Both the position numbers and the translations under genes were made by a program. This document shows, in pieces, positions 1 through 10,776 of a stretch of 64,000 bases of DNA; position 1 is the stretch's first letter; each line of letters starts with the position of its first letter. Origin of the DNA: Timema cristinae (Eukaryota > Arthropoda > Insecta > Phasmatodea > Timematidae). The notes beneath the pieces are model-generated. The model was given only the letters and a program-made list of their open reading frames with translations, was not told where the DNA came from and did not search any database. Where the stretch lies: positions 11,717,068 through 11,781,067 of the forward strand of contig JBCFYV010000012.1 in the NCBI GenBank assembly GCA_039000515.1, written 5' to 3'.

Positions 1-369
1 AATTAGCAGCCAACTGTTTGGTCATTATTAATTAATTATGCTATAATAGATATATGATATAATTTAAAAGATTTATATTTTCTAAAAAGCAATTTTATCA
101 ATTTGAAAGCAAGGATAAATTTTGAGAACCCAAACATGTTTTGTATATTTCAAAATTTGTTTAAATAATTACATAAGAAAACCTTAGTTATAAAATAAGA
201 CTAATTAAGAGTTAAATAGATATATTATATATTTACATCCAATGTCCATTTCATGTTATTCATTGTCATTTTTCTTCCTGTTATGATTTTAAGTTTCCTT
301 TTTTAGGAAGTTGCGTTTCACATTTCAAATCCCTTCTGTTGTGTTCCAATAGAATTAAACCTAGTTAGA

Positions 370-600
370 AGGCTTGGTTGGTAATGAACAGCCATTACCT
401 GTGGCAGCAATTTAGAGTGTGAGTGAGCTGTGTTCTTCTTTTAATCGTAAAAACTTTATTGTGTTAGTCCCCATTTATATGTTTCAATCCCTCTTTCAAG
501 AACCTTCTTCCATCCATAAAAAATCTCAAAAAGTGAAAAGAGGTTTTCCTTAAAGAGAGATATAATTTAAAAACATGAAAGTTTAATTGTTTCTTCACAT
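370..600. repeat. Dispersed repeat, copy 1 (second copy near 9270-9520)
   Basis: This stretch and 9270-9520 share the same order of landmarks: a segment around 'gtgagctgtg', then 'tttatatgttt', then 'accttcttcca', then the well-kept 'gaaaagaggttttcctt' followed by aaagaga. The two copies lie about 8.9 kb apart in the same orientation. No reading frame or terminal structure was recognised, so it could be a LINE 3' end or another non-coding repeat. The first 370 bases are AT-rich spacer with nothing recognised. Confidence 0.5.
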
Positions 601-654
601 TGATTTTGTTTTGCTTATGTAGAAGTGTACTTGGAAAACAACTTACTTACTCTA

Positions 655-1190
655 TGGCAGCGGTTCTCAAACTGGGGTACGCGAGCAGCTCTCAGGGGAA
701 AGTTGACAAAATAACAAGGGACTTATGAAAAACCCTAATTGTTGGCAGTTACCGTTATCTGGTTATTTTTACCCCTCTTTTCCTCGTATTTGCTCTCAGC
801 TGGAGACCAATTTCTGAGTATTTTCAACCCTCTACTTGACACTTTCTACACAATCAGTTTATGATGTCTTTCTTAACAAAAATCTCTGTGAGAGTGGTTT
901 TTCATCCATGGTGTACCTAAAAATATAAGTACCGCAGTAAGCTAAATTTAGAGCCGTAGCTCCGCTTGAAAGTTTCAACTAAACAACCAGACATCAAAAA
1001 GTTGTGCCAAGCTATGCAGCCACACCTCTTTTCACTGAAAAACTTTGGATTCATAATACATCAGCTTCAGAATTACAATTAAAAATTTTGATTTGAAAAT
1101 ATTGTGTTAAGGTTTACTTTTTTTCTTTATTTTTGAACGAATTTGTGAATAAAATGTGTATAATTTTTCTAAAGAATTTTTACAATAAAA
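655..1190 (+). mobile_element. hAT DNA transposon remnant with transposase C-terminus
   Basis: It begins with 'cagcggttctcaaactgggg', the typical start of hAT terminal inverted repeats. From about 889 to 1038 the plus strand encodes, in two frames with internal stops, the C-terminal dimerisation region of a ZBED-type hAT transposase. The first frame reads LCESGFSSMVYLK, and the next reads KYRSKLNLEP, LRLKVSTKQPDIKKL and CQAMQPHLFSL. At least one frameshift and two stops make it non-functional. The right terminal repeat was not found. Confidence 0.75.
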
Positions 1191-1274
1191 TTATGCTTTT
1201 TTTAACTGATCATAACAATTCTCAATGAAAGATAATGTTAAGGCTATAACAGCAGAACTCTCTCTAGATAGCTT

Positions 1275-2103
1275 TGTCACATTTGAAATATTTTTACAGA
1301 TATTTTTCAGGAGGAGAGCACGGAGACACGTCTGGAGGGGTTTGGGTCCTTTTAATTCTAGAAGTGGAGGATTCCAGACTCTTAGCTGGCACCACCCCTA
1401 TATATACACACTCAGCAATAGCCAGGTGTTCTCAGTTCTTGGTTCTCAATCAGTGAGTCCAGTGTTCGTGTGGCGAGTGCCGGTGTAGTGTGTATGGCGT
1501 TGGGACTTGTGGCCGGGTGATATGAGTGTCTTTAACATTGAAAGTAAATTGTGCCGTGAATGAACGTTTTAAGAAACTGATATTTGGATATTTAACTAAT
1601 TATTCAGTATTTTTGTTAACAAGCTGTTTACTTGATTTGATGTAATTTTATTTTGTGTGTTTTCATTTGTGTATTAATTTACAAGTAATTGCTTATATTA
1701 CCTGAGTCAGTGAACTATTTAGTTATAATTAATCCAGTGTAGTTTTATTTTATGTGTTTTCATTTGTTTATTAATTTAAAGACAATTACTAGTATTACTT
1801 AGCTAATTGAACTGTTTAGTTATAATTTATTCAGCGTTATTCTATTTATTATGTCCTTATTGGTTTATTAGTTTATTTAATTACTTTGACTTCATAATTT
1901 GTTGAATTGTATAGATGTACATTTAATTCTGTGCATGTTTTTTTAGTGGTGTTTTTAATAATCTACACCTTGGGTGATCTACAAGTATTTTAATTCATAT
2001 TTAGCCTGCAACATACCCCAATATCTTCAAAAGAACTCGTGGTTCACACATTCATGTGTGAACGGCCTGTGGCCCTCCCAGGTTATGCGCGCCCAACATT
2101 ACA
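1275..2103 (+). mobile_element. LTR of a retrotransposon (left boundary approximate)
   Basis: The right edge is well placed: the sequence ends in ACA at 2103 and a tRNA-like primer site follows at 2105. A TATA-like 'tatatata' lies at 1399-1406, with a GC-richer downstream segment as in an LTR R/U5 region. Positions about 1640-1860 hold two imperfect copies of an AT-rich unit of about 95 bp (shared 'gtgttttcatttg' and 'tagttataatt'). The left end is a guess. A matching second LTR was not seen, so this is the 5' end of a truncated element. Confidence 0.6.
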
Positions 2104-2104
2104 T

Positions 2105-2120
2105 TAGTGTCAGAAGTGGG
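2105..2120 (+). other. Primer binding site, tRNA-Leu-like
   Basis: The sequence reads 'tagtgtcagaagtggg' just after the LTR end. The known retrotransposon primer site is TGGTGTCAGAAGTGGG, complementary to the 3' end of a leucine tRNA, so this copy differs at one position. It fixes the plus orientation of the element. Confidence 0.65.
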
Positions 2121-2157
2121 ATATTGGTGGTGTGTTTGCTTGATGATAACAAGAAAA

Positions 2158-2229
2158 ATGGCCGCAGATATCCAGGGTTTAAGAGCTGCAAGATTCTACA
2201 TGTTAAGTTATAAGAAAAACAATTCTGCT
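2158..2229 (+). pseudogene. Start of a retrotransposon gag-like frame, truncated
   Basis: An ATG 38 bases after the primer site opens a 23-codon frame beginning MAADIQGLRAARFYML and ending in a stop at 2229. Its position matches the start of gag. The rest of the element is absent: the next recognisable feature is a microsatellite at 2637. No conserved gag motif is visible in this short piece. Confidence 0.4.
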
Positions 2230-2636
2230 TAACTTTCACAAGTAAAAAATCAATTGAACGTATTTAATAGGTGAAGCAATATACTACGGTAAATGTCCTA
2301 TGACAAGTCAATGCCAGCAACTATACCTTAAAAGAAATTCTTATCGAACAATAAAAATAAAAACCATCTCATCTCCATGATATGTGAGAAACTAAATGGA
2401 GAAATTCATTGTGAACAAAGCTGATGAGGATGCTGACTCACTAATTGTTAACTGTTGGAAAAGACATTGACCTTGGTGCTACTGTCAGCATTAGCTCCAT
2501 CTCGACCCAACATTTATTTCTCAAAACCAGGCAAAGGGAAAATAAACTTCACAGTGTATGGTTCGAGCAACTTCAAATTTCCAAAAGAAGTAAAGGACAA
2601 CATTTGGTTCCTACACATATTTAGTGTCTGCGACAT

Positions 2637-2692
2637 TTCTTCTTCTTCTTCTTCATCATCTTCATCTTCATCATCATCATCATCATCCATCA
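2637..2692. repeat. Microsatellite (TTC/ATC)n
   Basis: An uninterrupted run of TTC, then mixed ATC and TTC triplets, reads as poly-serine on the plus strand. It sits at the 3' edge of a minus-strand LINE fragment, where a LINE tail would be expected. Confidence 0.9.
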
Positions 2693-2699
2693 TCTGTTT

Positions 2700-3780
2700 C
2701 CAGCTTGTGGTCGGGCCAGTTTAGTAAAATCCTCCATCTTCCACTATCCTTACATCATTCTTCCTCCTTTAATTTACTCCATTCTTATCGTCTCCTTTGA
2801 ACACTTTCTGCTATCTGCTCCTCCCATCTTTTTCTCGACCTACCTTGCGGTATTTTTCCTACATACTTCATTTACATCTTTTTCTTTGGTATCTTCTCTT
2901 TTTACATCCTCTTTACATGCCCATACCATCTCAGTCTTGCTTCCTCTACTATCTCATGTACTCACTGTACCCCTGCTCTTTCCCAGATAACTTCATTCCT
3001 AATCTTGTTTCTCCTCGTGACAGTTAACATGCTCCTCACAAACTTTATTCCCATGGCCTCCACTTTCCTAGTCTCCCTTACATTCACTGTAAATGTTTCT
3101 GCTGCATATGTGACAATGGGTACAAAGTACGCCCTGTATAATACTTCCTTACATCAATAGGGTACTCCTCTTCTCCATAGCAGGTCTCTTAAAAACCAAT
3201 AGAACTACTCTCTCTGCTGTCCTCTTCACATTACAACCTTTATACTTTCCCCTTCGCCTTAATCCTGCTTTAAAGGTATTTTACATTCTGCACATTTCTC
3301 ATATTTATAACTTTACTAGGCCTTATCCACTTCTTTATCATTTTGCCATGCTAAATTTCATTCCACACTCTTTCACTTCCTCATTCCATTCTTGTAGTTG
3401 TTCCTGTACTTCCTCATCCTTCTTCCCCCCACAACATCAACAAACATCATGGCTTTCATTCTTTCCTCCCTGAGTTTTCCTGCCTCATTGTTCATGACCA
3501 TTTCCATTACAATTAGTAACAGTGAAAGGGTACTCTCCTGCTTCACTTCATTATTTATTTGGAACCACTCCCTCCTTCAACTCTTCGTCTTCCACAACTC
3601 CTGTTAACAACATACATGCTTTTCCCTCTCATTAAAACTCCTCTTTCCACTTCAGCTTTATTTATATCCACATTATCATATGCCTTTTCCACATCCATAA
3701 ACACCATTAATATTAATACCATTACCATTTTTCAGACAGGGCAAAATAAAATTTGTAAAACTTTTAAGGAATAATGATAA
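2700..3780 (-). mobile_element. LINE (non-LTR retrotransposon) fragment, reverse transcriptase, decayed
   Basis: Read on the minus strand, the right part encodes DVEKAYDNV, the 'F.D.EKAFD' box of a reverse transcriptase. Further along it encodes EVKQESTLS, a decayed form of the 'QG..LSPLL' box, and then EERMKAMMFVD, which matches the FADD-box region of the copy at 7725-8060. Many stops and frameshifts are present. The copies at 7725-8060, 31380-31790, 52120-52290 and 63275-64000 look like parts of the same or a close family. Confidence 0.7.
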
Positions 3781-3960
3781 ATTGCAGGAAGTTGTGTAAA
3801 AATATCAGGATGGTTATCCAAACAATATAGACAATGCAGGAAAACAATTTATTGTAACTTTGTATGGAGACAAGATCAGAGAAAATTCTTTGGAAAATTA
3901 GGGTTTGAATTGTGCATAAAATTGTTTTGAAGAATAGTTTCAACCTTGCACATTTAACTC

Positions 3961-4345
3961 CTACTTAGGCAGCTGCATATCAACAATCTTTAAGAACATA
4001 CCAACAAATTCAAACATTGTAAGAAAACAACCAGATTCCCCTAGATTGGGGTTGGAAAAACTCCAAGCACTGCCAAAGGACCAAAGGATGCAAACAGCAT
4101 GCAGTTGTAGGAAAGTTGGTAGCCAATGTTTCAACATTTGTTTCCATTGCCAGGGACAATCATACACAAATGTCACAAACAGAAAGGAAAAGGCAAATCA
4201 TGAAGTAGAAATTGATGTACAATTGGATCACTTGATTTCTGAAGAAACCAATGACAGCTGTCAGAAGACCAAAATTAAGAGGTTGGTAGCTAAGAAGAAA
4301 TTTAATCAGCTCTCAACATCCAAGTGTATAAAATTTAATTAAAAG
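3961..4345 (+). pseudogene. Cysteine-rich ORF fragment, probably transposon-derived
   Basis: The frame at 4046-4342 (98 codons) contains a spaced cysteine pattern, CSCRK-x4-QC-x3-C-HCQG, followed by a lysine-rich tail. A similar C-x-C...C...C..C arrangement is found at the end of some transposon-encoded proteins in invertebrates. I cannot name the family. The start codon at 4046 is only the first ATG; no splice sites or upstream coding match were found. Confidence 0.3.
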
Positions 4346-4876
4346 CAATGTTGTGTATTACAGGAGAAAACACATGGATAAAAATCTTGCCATATACACT
4401 AATGCATGGTTGTGTGAAAACTAGTATAAATCTGTCGAATATATTTATTTATAGTATAAATCATAAATATCTATTGACATATGCAGTGATTATTTTCCAT
4501 CTATTCCCAATCGTGAGTTATGGCTTACCTATGAGTGGAATAAAGGACATGAATATAAAAATTCAATGATTGTGAAGGTTTTAAATTAGACGAGTTAATA
4601 TTTAGTAACAAAGACTGATTATTGATTACATTTTAGTTGTTAAAATTATATATTATTTTATGTATGAATTGAAATGTATGATGGAAACCTCTTTACTGCA
4701 TGAAGTAGAGGTTAAATAGTAAGCTCCTCCAAATATAACTCAATAGTGACTCCATTTAATGAAAAATATGCTTACGACCTTTTTTATAGAGATATTTATC
4801 TTGAACAATATATAAGAATGAAATAGCCAAAGCTATTATTTATGCTTTTACGAGGATTAATCAATCTAGATATCAT

Positions 4877-4986
4877 ATTCTGAAAATTGAAAAATGACAC
4901 CTGGACACGAGAATCGAACTCGAGACCAAAGTCAAAGGCCTGAGTTCGATTCCTGTGTCCAGGTGTCATTTTTCAATTTTCAGAAT
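4877..4986. repeat. Near-perfect inverted repeat made of two SINE-D 3' ends
   Basis: The left arm starts 'ctgaaaattgaaaaatgac' and the right arm is its reverse complement, ending 'gtcatttttcaattttcag'. Each arm is about 50 bp with a short spacer around 4930-4938. Each also contains a T-arm-like box ('gagttcgattcc' on the plus strand). The same 3' end follows the tRNA-like module at 18640-18726, so this is a head-to-head duplication of that SINE tail. As DNA or RNA it would fold into a long hairpin. Confidence 0.75.
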
Positions 4987-5439
4987 TGAACATTATAGAT
5001 AAAAACTCTTTTTTAACGTAAAATTAATGTTTAAGAAGACATTCACCAAAATAAAAATTTCACTCATAGGAGGAGGAAAATTTATTTATTACAGACCAAA
5101 AATAAGGTGATTCAAACACGTTGCAGATTTTCTCAGATTATTTCCGAATCGAGGATTTATTTATGCCCTGAGACCTGGCCTATATGTATTTATAGTTGAT
5201 TTATAAATTGATTAGGTGTAATACACAATTCATATTATACTTAAATAATGGTTTTAAATTATAATATTTAGCTTTGAAATTTAGTAATTATTTAAAATTT
5301 CTCATTTATGTGAAAATACAGGTTGCATTGTTTGCTTGGTTCGAGGATGTCACAACCATGGATTAAGGTTGGTAGCATTCAGTGTAGGGCCAGGCATTGG
5401 TCTTGGAGTAATAAGCCTATTATAAAAACTAGCACTCAC

Positions 5440-5557
5440 TTCCACCATCTTGAGAACCACTCCATGGCTGACCTTCGCTTGTATTTGTTCTCGTCGTGAT
5501 CAAATGACATATCTTTAGGGTCATCCAAAGCTTCAAAAACTCGCCGAGGGAGTTGGC
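5440..5557 (-). CDS. ZFPL1: ZFPL1 exon 5
   Basis: This exon encodes the conserved basic stretch before the membrane anchor: RRVFEALDDPKDMSFD, then DENKYKRRSAMEWFSRWWK. It matches the animal ZFPL1 segment with the pattern PRKV(F/Y)D...DDDKYRRR.AL.W.AR. The acceptor (ttttgctag at 5558-5566) and donor (gtgagtgc starting at 5439) fit. The incoming phase 1 matches the end of exon 4, and the exon leaves in phase 2. The next exon should carry the single membrane span and the short lumenal tail. I could not find it between 1 and 5400, so it lies outside the window or was missed. Confidence 0.88.
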
Positions 5558-6030
5558 CTAGCAAAAGTTGATATATTTGTAAAAAAAAAAAACACATTTA
5601 AATGCACAACCAACAAACAAATATCTGTACACTCCATTACACCTGAAAGGTAGCAAGATTACATTTCTTGGTTCCACTATGGCATAGGCTATAAGAAAGC
5701 CCTATAGTATAACCGGTCAAGTAAGCATAAGTGGAGGGTTCTGGTATTTGTAGAATGGAAGAAGTTGAAAAATAACAGAACAAATATTTATTATATTTTA
5801 AGGAAGGTGTCAGAATAAAATGTGTATTAATAGAAAATAAAAAAAAAAAAAAAGCCTAAAATATAACTTCACCATTATGGCAAAAATAAACTAATTTTTA
5901 GTAAAAATCAGTCCAAATGAGTGCTGAAAACAAATTGTGTTCTTATTTAGTTTAATGAGTTATTTTGTGACAAAATTTTTGAGTTGAATCTGAATGGAAT
6001 ATTCTTTAGTTAAAGATAAACATTTTTAAC

Positions 6031-6235
6031 AGTGTGTCTTACTACCTATGAACTAATTATGCTAATGTGTTAAGGATGAGGAAATGTACCCACATTTGCA
6101 TGTGGAGAGAGTAAAAATCTATCAAGGAAAAACCACTTCAGTACACCCGACCGGTATTTGAACCCTTATCTCCGATAATTGACAGGCCAATATATTGCAA
6201 GATTGATACCTTAGACCATGTGGCCAACAAGGCGG
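6031..6235 (-). mobile_element. SINE-A copy, degenerate
   Basis: The minus strand carries the SINE-A body (the 'ttcctc...acgcaaatgtg' region appears here as 'cccacatttgcatgtggag') and a worn tRNA-like head ending at 'ggcgg' (6231-6235). It lies in ZFPL1 intron 4. The 3' tail is partly lost. Confidence 0.65.
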
Positions 6236-6918
6236 TATTACAATACTAAATGCAAATCGTATATTAAACTAAATTACATTATTTTTAACGGTTTCCGATA
6301 AAAAAAGGGTCCAATTAATATTGTTTAATATAGCTTATTAAAATAATGAAATTCATAGGTTTCTATGGTCAAGTCAAATAATAGATCTTTGTTAACTTCT
6401 ATAAAAGGTTAAATTATTTAAATATATTTATTTTCAGATTCAAATTTTAAATACTATTCCATCAAATTTGAATCTGCTCTTTATTTGTATTTAAAACTTG
6501 ATTGGACATATTTAGGTTTATTTAATGAAAATAGAACAGGAATGAAAAAAATGTTAACAGAAAAATCGTGCACTTAAAAAAAAAATTACCTTGCAGATCT
6601 GACCAATATTATGTTTTAACCATTTTATGATTTGAATAGAGGTGTACGAGGCTTAGTAAAGTTTTATTTTGTTTCAAATATATGTAAGCAAAACTTTACT
6701 ACAAAAAAAACTTTGACAGCAACAGTTGCAAAACTTTGTCAGTACAAATATTGAAAATGCACATTTTTTTGGTTTAATTTGTATAATTCTGTAATGTTAT
6801 ATAGTATACAATATAAATTACTGTTAGCATGATAATGATTTAATTAATTTAATTACATGTGATAGTAGATTTATTAATCAGTGTAGGCCTGCATATAAAT
6901 AATTTTCAATCATTAAAA

Positions 6919-6920
<2 letters not shown>

Positions 6921-6966
<46 letters not shown>
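6921..6966. repeat. Microsatellite (TA)n(CA)n
   Basis: This is a run of TA dinucleotides passing directly into CA dinucleotides, inside ZFPL1 intron 4. Confidence 0.95.
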
Positions 6967-7335
6967 TTTACATTTGGCTTTGAGAAGATGTAATATATTT
7001 GATTTGGCTTAAATTGAAAAGTGAGCAAACACCCCTAGATTTATTTTAATAGATATTTTGAATTGTCCCTTGATTTACTAAATTATATCTTTTTATTACT
7101 TTAGGAAGAAGAAAACCTCTAAAATTCTCAAATAAGGTTCACAGTATATTTGATAAAAGTGTCTAAATAAGGACAAGGTTGTGTCTTTTAAATATATAAT
7201 TCTGTATATTACTGGCTTTCTGAATAGATTGTAATAAAAAGTAATTATTTCTGAAATAAGTATGGACCATAAAAACCCCTCACACTACAAAGAGTTTCAT
7301 AAGGGCCTACAATTAAGTATAAACAATGGTCTCAC

Positions 7336-7632
7336 CAGACACAGGAAAGCTTTCTGTGCGACTGAACGCTGACAATGTTTCGTCGACATGGACCACAGAA
7401 TGAGGGTTGACGTTCATTGGACTAGGGCTTGATACAGAATGGTTTGGTTCATAAGCTGGACTTTGCGGTGTCTGTATGGGTGTGGTCTGCTCTGGTTGGA
7501 GACAGTCGAGGCTGATGTGTGAGGTGTTGGCACAGACATTGTGTCTATGTGGTTGGTGGGAATTTTCTTCACGTCATTTGTTATAAGTCTTCGACTGTCG
7601 AGTGATGGTTTTAGTTCACTATCTTCACTCAG
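7336..7632 (-). CDS. ZFPL1: ZFPL1 exon 4, with an apparent one-base deletion
   Basis: The exon opens in phase 0 after a good acceptor (tttttgcag) with LSEDSELKPSLDSRRL, which fits the ZFPL1 region following the second zinc-binding module. It ends in phase 1 before gtgagacc. The downstream half is coding only in another frame, giving PIQTPQSPAYEPNHS and NPHSVVHVDETLSAFSR. This corresponds to the low-complexity linker and the conserved 'H.V.H' stretch. Going from the first frame to the second requires one missing base between about 7400 and 7570. With that base counted, the exon phases on both sides agree. It could be a sequencing indel or a real loss. Confidence 0.8.
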
Positions 7633-7698
7633 CTGCAAAAATAGTAAGACTAACATAAGTATTATTTTGGCTATGGTATTCTTGATTGAAATAAAGAG

Positions 7699-7722
7699 TG
7701 CTCTCTCTCTCTCTCTCTCCTC
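7699..7722. repeat. Microsatellite (CT)n
   Basis: A short CT run lies between ZFPL1 exon 4 and the LINE fragment downstream. Confidence 0.9.
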
Positions 7723-7724
7723 TA

Positions 7725-8060
7725 CTATTTGTAATGTTAATGGAAATATTCACGAATAAAGTGTCAAAGAAACTTGGAGAGGAAAGAATGAAAGCTATGA
7801 TGTTTGCTGATGACTTGATGGTATTGGGGTAAAAATTCAAGAGGAGTACAGAAACAACTAAAGGAATGCAAGAGGAATGAAATTTAGCACAGTGATGTGT
7901 GAAGTGATGGTGATGACAAGGAAGAGGATAAGGTATAGTAAAGATATAAAGTTGTATGGAGTATAGCTGAGGAAAGTACAAAGTGTAAAAGATCTTGGAA
8001 GCATGGTGGGAGTAGAGAAAACAGGGGGAGTTGTTCTATAGGTGTGTAAAATACCTGCTA
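7725..8060 (+). mobile_element. LINE fragment with reverse transcriptase FADD box
   Basis: The plus strand encodes NKVSKKLGEERMKAMMFADD followed by LMVLG. FADD is the catalytic metal-binding box of non-LTR reverse transcriptases. Shifted frames then give FSTVMCEVMVMTRKRIRYSK and VKDLGSMVGV, the thumb-side 'K...YLG' region. It is truncated at both ends and frameshifted. It sits in ZFPL1 intron 3. Confidence 0.85.
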
Positions 8061-8293
8061 TGGAGGAGAGGGATCTTGAAGTGTATTACAACTATAGTGT
8101 GTATTTATGCTGACATACTGAATTTGATCTTTCAGTGTTGTGACAACTGTGATGATTTACAACAAATAATCACTATAGAATCAAATATGTCTACACATTA
8201 AAATGCTAAGATGCATTTAATATATTTTAAAATAAAGCACTTATGAAGTGCTTCACAAAGTATTTATTGTACTGACAATTAGAATTTATGATT

Positions 8294-8526
8294 ATTAGTT
8301 TTACTTAGCACCACATCTTACTACTCGTTTGGGCTAAATACTAACTACGCTAATGGAATAGGAATTGGGAAGGTTGGATATAGAGGAAGTGAGCCCGCAT
8401 TTGTGTGGAGGAAGAGTGGAGAATCACCCCCAGTTCACCTGACCAAGATTCAAACCTCAATCTCCCTGTAGGCAGTCTAGCTTAACACAACTAGCGTGTT
8501 AGGTAACCACACCACCGACGCGGCTG
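8294..8526 (-). mobile_element. SINE-A copy
   Basis: On the minus strand it starts with a tRNA-like head (reading left from 8526, 'gccgcgtcggtggtgtgg') and has a B-box-like segment. The SINE-A body follows, and it ends in the shared tail seen here as 'agcaccacatcttactactcg'. The tail's hairpin is degraded. Confidence 0.75.
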
Positions 8527-8649
8527 ACAATTAAAATATTTCCAAAATGTGATTTCAGAAAATAGAATTGAATACTAGGCAAGTTAATGAAATAATTTGA
8601 GTGGTGAAATTATTAGGGTACTTTGTAAAAAAAAAAAAGTATTCCTTTT

Positions 8650-8950
8650 TTTAATACAATATTTAACAGTGGAAGGCCAGGTGGGTCAAATGGCCGACAT
8701 GACTTGGACAAACTGGTCGACAAGCTCATGTATAAGAGGGCAAAGTGATCAAAAGCCAACTGGTCCACAAAATGAAAACAAATCTTTCAAAGATTGAGGG
8801 GGTCAAGTGAGCGATACAAAGTAGGACCATGTGATAGACAGAAAACTGGTCAACAAAATAATGTTGAGATGGATTCAGTGAGGAATAGGCCAATTGACCA
8901 ACAAGTTAATATATTGCGAACAAAGTGCTAGACCACCAAATTGTAAATGA
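8650..8950. repeat. Degenerate internally repetitive segment
   Basis: The motif 'aactggtc.acaa' or a close variant recurs at about 8709, 8758 and 8845, with an inverted-looking variant 'ttgaccaacaag' at about 8893. The motifs 'ggtcaaatgg' and 'ggtcaagtga' occur between them. Spacing is irregular (about 50-90 bp), so this is an eroded tandem repeat at best. Confidence 0.35.
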
Positions 8951-9059
8951 GTAAGAACATATCAAATCTAAATAATTATTTTGTAATATAATGAAGAGCT
9001 CTAATAAATACCAGTATCAGTGGTTGCATATTCTAATGTATCATTATTACATTATACTG

Positions 9060-9215
9060 GATTATGGTGATGGGGAGATTGTGGTTAGAATTCCAGTCAT
9101 TTTTATTGAAGTTATCCCCCTAAATGCTTTTTCCCTCTACCTCCACACAAATGCATCTATATTTCCTCTAAATTCTACCTTCCTCATTCCTTCATATGTG
9201 TGTTAACCCTAACAT
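9060..9215 (+). mobile_element. Degenerate SINE-A body fragment
   Basis: The stretch 'ccctctacctccacacaaat' followed by an 'attctaccttcctcattcct' segment matches the SINE-A body at 43840-43910. The tRNA-like head and the tail are not recognisable. Confidence 0.45.
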
Positions 9216-9269
9216 GTGGTGAGAAGCCAGGGAAAAATTTCTTAATTCAAATAATTGAAATGATAATTG

Positions 9270-9520
9270 GTAGCGCATCCATTTCAACATTTGTCAACCA
9301 GTTGGTAACGATTGAGTTTCTTCAAGAGGAAGACATTAGCAGCATTGTAAAGTGTGAGCTGTGATCTTCTCTTCATTGTAAAAGTCATACTGTGTCATTT
9401 TATATGTTTTTATCCACCTCTCCTATACCTTCTTCCAAATATAATACAATTACCTCAACAAGCGAAAAGAGGTTTTCCTTAAAGAGATGTACACATGTTT
9501 AATTGTCTTACATTGTATTA
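9270..9520. repeat. Dispersed repeat, copy 2
   Basis: This is the second copy of the repeat at 370-600, sharing 'gaaaagaggttttccttaaa' and several shorter landmarks in the same order. From here to 10430 no gene or named repeat was seen. Confidence 0.5.
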
Positions 9521-10430
9521 AATGCATTCACATCTGTTCGCTTGAAGAAAGCAACTTGATAGATATCTTCGGCTGTAGGCTTTTGTGTCTAGCTATAAAA
9601 CTCTTTATTTCTATTATTAAATATTAATTTGGAGATCACAAAGTGTTTTATTTTGTAACAATGCCATTGGGCTCTTACATTGTTGTTACATCTATTAAAA
9701 GTCCACAGAACCAATGAAATATGTCCAGGTCTTGTGTGCATTTTATTTTGTTTCTACTAAATAAACTAATAATGTATTGTTAATAATTCCTTTTTGTGCA
9801 ATATTAATTCTTACATGTGTATTTAATTAACCTGCAATTTGTAAGATCAGAATGCTTTAAATTAAAAATCCACAGGTAGTATTTAAGATAACTTTTTTAA
9901 ACCGTCAAATAAGTACTATTGTACAATATGGCAATCAATTTGTAAATAAATCAATTCTTAAAACCATACTATAAAGTAAAAGTATATGTTAACTAAATCT
10001 AATTAAAGGAATCAGAATTAAGATAAGGTAAAAAAGAGAATGAATAAAAACAACTTTATAGTATGTCTGATAATGGAACCTTAGGTTCTCAATTGTGATT
10101 CAAGTGTGCTAAGATTGAGCTGAATCTTAATCCTCTATCATTAATTTCTTAAAACAAAACTCAAAAGTCTTTAGTTAATCCAATTAATTGCTTTCCAAGA
10201 GAAACAAAATTATGCATTCACAGTCTAATGTTAGTAGAAAAGGCCTTTTAGAAAAACCAAACATATTTTTTGAGACCCATATTGATAACAATTTAACCTT
10301 AATATTGTTATTTTATAGGTAGCTTAATGATAGTATCCATAAAAGGTTACTAATAAGAGATTTAGACAAACATTTCATCATTTTCATTCAAAGCTAACAC
10401 TTATAAATGTGCTTTAAAATCATTGAAACT

Positions 10431-10693
10431 ACTATTATTATTATTATTATTCAGCACTGCGTCTTACTACCTGTTCGGGTTATACGCTTAAGTACTAATT
10501 ACGCTAATGGATTAGGAATTGGGAAGGTTGAATTTAGACGAAGTGAACCCACATTTGCGTGGAGGGAGAGTGGAAAACCATTGAGGAAAAACCACCCCAG
10601 TTCACCTGACTGAGATTCGGACCTCGATCTCCCCGTCCTCAGCAGTCGGACTCAACATGACTAGCGCGTTAGCCAACTACGCCACAGAGGCGG
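10431..10693 (-). mobile_element. SINE-A, nearly full length
   Basis: On the minus strand, the head near 10693 reads 'cccgcctctgtggcgtagtt', the body contains 'ctccctccacgcaaatgtgg', and the tail is 'cgtataacccgaacaggtag'. An ATT/AAT run at 10431-10453 follows as the 3' tail. It lies in ZFPL1 intron 3. Confidence 0.85.
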
Positions 10694-10776
10694 GTTTGAA
10701 ACACTACTAAAAGGTACAATATCTTTAAGAGCTAGTGATAATAACATAGTGTGTTGACTGCCTGCCTATATGGCAC

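Noticed and set aside
2455..2724. ORF with a poly-serine run
   Set aside because: The serine run is a TTC/ATC microsatellite and the rest has no coding signature; it overlaps the edge of a LINE on the other strand.
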